Shown here piece by piece: positions 61,114 to 64,000 of a stretch of 64,000 nt of DNA (positions are counted from its first letter, which is position 1; each line of letters begins with the position of its first letter). Location: assembly GCF_030767025.1 (NCBI RefSeq), contig NZ_JASITE010000007.1:124001-188000 (forward strand), written 5' to 3'. The position numbers were made by a program, and so were the translations under genes. This DNA is from Nocardia sp. CC227C (lineage in GTDB: Bacteria; Actinomycetota; Actinomycetes; Mycobacteriales; Mycobacteriaceae). The notes below the pieces were generated by a model, which saw only the letters and a program-made list of their open reading frames with translations, was not told the DNA's origin and did not search any database.

Positions 61114-61310
61114 ACGACGATTATGACCGTGTGATGATCGAGATGATTATCCGCAGCGTCGTTCTCGGTGAGCCCGCTCCCGAGCTACGCGTCGCATTCG
61201 CCGCCGCTATGGCCCGATCACGCTCGGGCAACACTGCCGTCAACCACCAGGCGACGCAGCACAGCGCATCGAACCGCGATCGAGATCCACCGTTGTTCCG
61301 GCAGACCTGA
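61110..61310 (+). CDS. Hypothetical protein, second part of a probable split gene
   Basis: A 66-residue frame whose start ATGA overlaps the upstream stop. Its beginning DDYDRVMIEMIIRSVVLGEP reads like the helical end of the upstream protein family; the rest (SRSGNTAVNHQATQHSASNR) is disordered. A single-base change near 61107 would join the two. Alternatively it is a coupled small protein. Confidence 0.5.
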   Translation: MNDDYDRVMIEMIIRSVVLGEPAPELRVAFAAAMARSRSGNTAVNHQATQHSASNRDRDPPLFRQT

Positions 61311-61353
61311 TGCTTGCGGCATGCTTCGAAGGTTGCTGCTTATCGTCGCAAGA

Positions 61354-61734
61354 TCAGCCGAGCTGGCTTGCTGAGGTGACGGTCCGGGCACTATCGGCGT
61401 CCCAATCGTCCGATGCGTGGAGCCGTCGCAGGGACTCGTGATTGCCGACTATCAGGGAACCGCCGTCGTAGGCGAACCCGTGGCAGTCGATCAGTAGATC
61501 GAAAAGTACATGCCAGATCAGTCGGCCGGCAGGCCGCCAGAAGGTCAGTACACCGCTTCCCAAACCGGTGACCTTCGTCCAGGCGTGTTCGACCTCAGGG
61601 TCACTGACGTAGACCTCCTCTGCACCAGCCACGTCTACGCCGTGTCGGGCGAATATCTCCTGTACTACCGACTTGTCCAGAACTCCAGGCAGGCCCTGGT
61701 CGTCAAGTGCAATCAGGTAGACCTCTTTGGACAT
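61354..61734 (-). CDS. Hypothetical protein
   Basis: A 126-residue soluble protein that I do not recognise. It starts MSKEVYLIALDDQGLPG and contains GSGVLTFWRPAGRLIWHVLF and FAYDGGSLIVGNHESLRRLH. Size, acidity and location beside another such gene resemble immunity or SUKH-like proteins, but no motif proves it. The ATG at 61734 follows GAGGG. The upstream 240 nt separate it from a second hypothetical gene on the same strand. Confidence 0.55.
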   Translation of the reverse strand: MSKEVYLIALDDQGLPGVLDKSVVQEIFARHGVDVAGAEEVYVSDPEVEHAWTKVTGLGSGVLTFWRPAGRLIWHVLFDLLIDCHGFAYDGGSLIVGNHESLRRLHASDDWDADSARTVTSASQLG

Positions 61735-61973
61735 CGAACCCTCCGCGGTCGTTTGTTCCAACGATCCTGTCTTGGGGATAGAACGGCTCTCACCGTATCG
61801 GTTCGCGGCGGTTTCGGGGGTGGGCTCTCCGCGCCGACCAGGTGCGAGAAATCTGTACGGCATTCGGTATTTCAGTGCGTTCGCCGCCCGGCCGCCGCGA
61901 GGTGCTCGCGCGATCGTGCGGGTCGCGGCAGTATTGTCGGATGTCGGCTGGGGCACTTTCCCCGGCCCGATCG

Positions 61974-62417
61974 CTATCGATTCCACGACTCGCGGGCAAC
62001 CCCGGCCGTCAACTCGGCAGTACCGAGCATTCTGGCGACCTCCGGTCGCCTGGCGCGGTTGAAGTCGTCGTAGACGACATCCATGGGTGAGACGATATGG
62101 TCGTTGCCATCGAGTCCCTTGACCACCAGGACATAGTTCGGGCCACGACTGTCGGTGATCACATCCCACCGGGCATCGTAGAGAACCAGGATCACCTGAG
62201 CGATGTAGGCACTCAAGGCCGCGTGCAGCCAGAACCGGCCATCCTCGTCCAATGCGTCGTAGTCCTGCATCGAGACGAAGTGGTCCAAAGGTGCAAGAAA
62301 AGACAGCGGATCTTGCTCCAGATCGAGTGCTTCCGCGCCCAGCGCCTCTTGCAGGAATTGGAGATCTTCTCGCCGACTCTGCTCCCAGACCGTGATCTTG
62401 TCCGCCCTCTCCGGCAC
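61974..62417 (-). CDS. Hypothetical protein, DUF3806-like
   Basis: A 147-residue soluble acidic protein. FWLHAALSAYIAQVILVLYD followed by RWDVITDSRGPNYVLVV and VSPMDVVYDDFNRARR has the order of DUF3806-type proteins (helix, WDV strand, then P-x-D-V-V). The match is by eye and weak. It is read toward the preceding hypothetical gene and could share its promoter. No function is known. Confidence 0.5.
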   Translation of the reverse strand: MPERADKITVWEQSRREDLQFLQEALGAEALDLEQDPLSFLAPLDHFVSMQDYDALDEDGRFWLHAALSAYIAQVILVLYDARWDVITDSRGPNYVLVVKGLDGNDHIVSPMDVVYDDFNRARRPEVARMLGTAELTAGVARESWNR

Positions 62418-62599
62418 CGAACCCCTCCCCGATCAATCCGCGCCGTCCGAACGGCGTTTGGAGTGTAGCCGACCGACACCGATCAAAGCTCGTCAGAGTT
62501 CTGTTACGTGCACAAGAGGGCAGCCACGGTAACTCGATCGGGGCCGGAGTTGTCGTCGGGGTTTTTCCGCCGCGCGCGTCGGTGACGCGGATCGTGCTG

Positions 62600-62782
62600 T
62601 CACCTGGGGCGGAATGGTGGGGGAGCGGGATGGGCCTCGGCGGCGCGACGTGCCGTGGTGCAGGTCGTGGGATCGCAATCGCGGTGCAGGGCTTGGGCTT
62701 CGTGGGCGTCGCGGGGGTTCATGGGGCCGGTGTAGTCGCAGGCCGCCAGTTGCAGGGTGCGCGGGGGGATGTATTCGGGCAT
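62600..62782 (-). CDS. Small nocardial hypothetical protein
   Basis: A 60-residue protein beginning MPEYIPPRTLQLAACDYTGP with conserved-looking cysteines (CDY, CDPTTC). I do not recognise a family with a function; such proteins accompany XRE-DUF5753 regulators in Nocardia. The ATG at 62782 is 2 nt from the stop of the upstream small gene, so the two are co-transcribed. Confidence 0.5.
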   Translation of the reverse strand: MPEYIPPRTLQLAACDYTGPMNPRDAHEAQALHRDCDPTTCTTARRAAEAHPAPPPFRPR

Positions 62783-62784
62783 GG

Positions 62785-63078
62785 TTATCGGGCCTCGGGG
62801 TGGGAGGGGCTGGCGAGGCGGACTCGGACGCCGGGCAGGTAGGAGTTGGGGCGGGTGAAGGTCACCTGGTGGGGATCGGCGGCGGGGCGCATGGAATCGC
62901 GGAGGTAGGTTGTGCCGCACCAGAGTTCGATGTGGGTGGGGGTGATGCGGCGGATCTTGCTGTGGGTCAGGACGATTCCGCGCATTGCGGATAATTCGAC
63001 GACGGGGTGGTCGACCCGCACCCAAGTGGGGAGGGCCGCGATCGCGTGGTGTTCGGATGGTGTGGCGGTGGTGCTCAT
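62785..63078 (-). CDS. Small nocardial hypothetical protein
   Basis: A 97-residue protein: HAIAALPTWVRVDHPVVELS, then SKIRRITPTHIELWCGTTYL. It is beta-strand-rich and soluble, with no function known to me. It is divergent from the XRE regulator and followed by another small gene 2 nt away, an arrangement seen with DUF5753 regulators in nocardiae. Confidence 0.55.
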   Translation of the reverse strand: MSTTATPSEHHAIAALPTWVRVDHPVVELSAMRGIVLTHSKIRRITPTHIELWCGTTYLRDSMRPAADPHQVTFTRPNSYLPGVRVRLASPSHPEAR

Positions 63079-63240
63079 CGGGCATCTCCGATCGTCGGTT
63101 CTGCTGAGTACACACCCGATCCAGCGGTTTTGGAGTATCCACGGCTGGTAATCCGGCAGGATTTACCTGGAACTTCTCGACGGGCCGCCGCGCAGCGGGC
63201 CTCTCCATAATTCGCATTGTCCGATAGTGAGGCTAACGAG

Positions 63241-64000
63241 ATGGTGACGGGATCGACGCTCGCCAGGCGAGCTCTGGGACGGGAGATGAAAAGGCTTCGG
63301 GAGTCGATCGGCATGAGCCAATCGGCGGCCGGGCGGGTGATCGGGGTGTCGCAGCAGACGATCGGCCGCATGGAGGAGGGCCAGCCCACCAAGGTGTCCG
63401 ACCTCTACGTGAACACGCTGTGCGACTCGTACCGGGCAACGGATGACGAGCGCGTCATTCTGCTCGGTTTGGCGGGCGAGGTCAGAACGTCGCAGAAGTC
63501 GGGTGGTGGCTGGTGGCGCGCGTACGCCGATGAGATGCGGGTCGGGTTCGACCATTACCTGAGCCTGGAAGCCGCGGCGGGCAACCTCGTGTCGTGGAAG
63601 GTGACCATAGTGCCCGGGTTGCTGCAGACCGCTGAATACCGACGCGCCGTTGCATGGGCCGAAACTCCTGCCGCTTCAACGGAGAACATCGAACGTCGGG
63701 TGGAGATGATGGCACGACGGCAGGCTCGATTGGACGAGGAGTTGACCGTCGACATCATTCTGTGGGAGGCCGTGCTTCGCGACCCGATCGGTGGTCCGGC
63801 GGTCATGGCCGGTCAGCTGCGGCGGTTGGTAGATGTCGGCGAGCGGCCGAATATCACGCTGCGCGTAGTGCCTTTCGACGGTGCCCGGCAGCGCGGATTC
63901 GGTTCGTTGGTGGGATCATTTGTGCTGCTGGAGTTTCCGAAGCTGCCAGCGACGGGACTGAGCGAACCTCCGGTGGTCTACGTAGAGGAGTGGGCCGGGG
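63241..64000 (+). CDS. XRE-family regulator with DUF5753 domain, truncated by window end
   Basis: About 253 residues are visible. Residues 10-65 form an XRE helix-turn-helix (EMKRLRESIGMSQSAAGRVI, then GVSQQTIGRMEEG). From about residue 95 the DUF5753 domain begins (YLSLEAAAGNLVSWKVTIVP, GLLQTAEYRRAVAWAE). These proteins are abundant in Streptomyces and Nocardia and often pair with a DUF397 protein; the partner would lie beyond the window. The ATG at 63241 is used, and a GTG follows it. The C-terminus is outside the window. Confidence 0.9.
   Translation, partial: MVTGSTLARRALGREMKRLRESIGMSQSAAGRVIGVSQQTIGRMEEGQPTKVSDLYVNTLCDSYRATDDERVILLGLAGEVRTSQKSGGGWWRAYADEMRVGFDHYLSLEAAAGNLVSWKVTIVPGLLQTAEYRRAVAWAETPAASTENIERRVEMMARRQARLDEELTVDIILWEAVLRDPIGGPAVMAGQLRRLVDVGERPNITLRVVPFDGARQRGFGSLVGSFVLLEFPKLPATGLSEPPVVYVEEWAG

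Overview
The window is high-GC actinobacterial DNA, most likely from Nocardia or a close mycolic-acid-producing relative. Gene order is the main evidence: secG, then pgl-opcA-zwf-tal-tkt on the minus strand, then divergent ctaB, then qor, which is the mycobacterial/nocardial order around the pentose-phosphate operon. GTG/TTG starts are frequent, many TetR regulators are present, and the right end carries an XRE-DUF5753 regulator with small nocardial companions. No rRNA, CRISPR array, transposase or intact prophage was seen. Calls rest on reading motifs and gene order; no database search was run.

Region 1 (1-8.1 kb) is accessory: a secretory lipase with a divergent TetR, an MFS exporter, a DUF1508 protein, an RLIG1-like RNA ligase, a secreted lectin-fold protein, the tail of an Rpn-type nuclease gene, and two tandem non-canonical serine tRNA genes with 8-bp acceptor and 4-bp T stems, followed by a DUF6461 protein. 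The tRNA pair with the nearby RNA ligase is the most unusual content of the window.

Region 2 (8.1-20.4 kb) has secG behind a near-leaderless TATAAT promoter, a DUF1361 membrane protein, a lipid-catabolic set (acyl-CoA ligase, SCP-x-type thiolase, SDR, epoxide-hydrolase-like enzyme) around a KstR-like box, a MarR/SMP-30 pair destroyed by one deletion, an ArsR-ArsC fusion with its operator, and an MFS transporter with a 30-bp minisatellite inside its reading frame. Region 3 (20.7-28.7 kb) is the pentose-phosphate operon and ctaB.

Region 4 (28.7-34.9 kb) has a decayed DUF2798 gene, a large repetitive NERD-like membrane protein, and an FAD monooxygenase/TetR pair with tandem operators, then qor. 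Region 5 (34.9-42.4 kb) is a complete N-acetylglucosamine uptake and catabolism locus: a GntR/DasR-type regulator, EIIA and EIIB on one strand, EIIC-HPr-EI-NagA-NagB on the other, and two dre-like palindromes between them. The sugar is phosphorylated on entry, deacetylated by NagA and deaminated by NagB to fructose-6-phosphate.

Region 6 (42.4-64 kb) is mixed: a small MraY-like membrane peptide, a CsbD protein, a secreted TAP-type hydrolase, a drug-export/flavin-monooxygenase/TetR cassette whose exporter is frameshifted, a free-standing KOW protein, a diiron-hydrolase/membrane-protein operon with divergent TetR, hydrolases, membrane proteins, an orphan antitoxin-like RHH protein, an O-methyltransferase, gene remnants, and the XRE-DUF5753 end. 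Several broken genes (15.1, 28.9, 45.4, 59.6, 60.5 and 61.1 kb) show active decay in the accessory parts.
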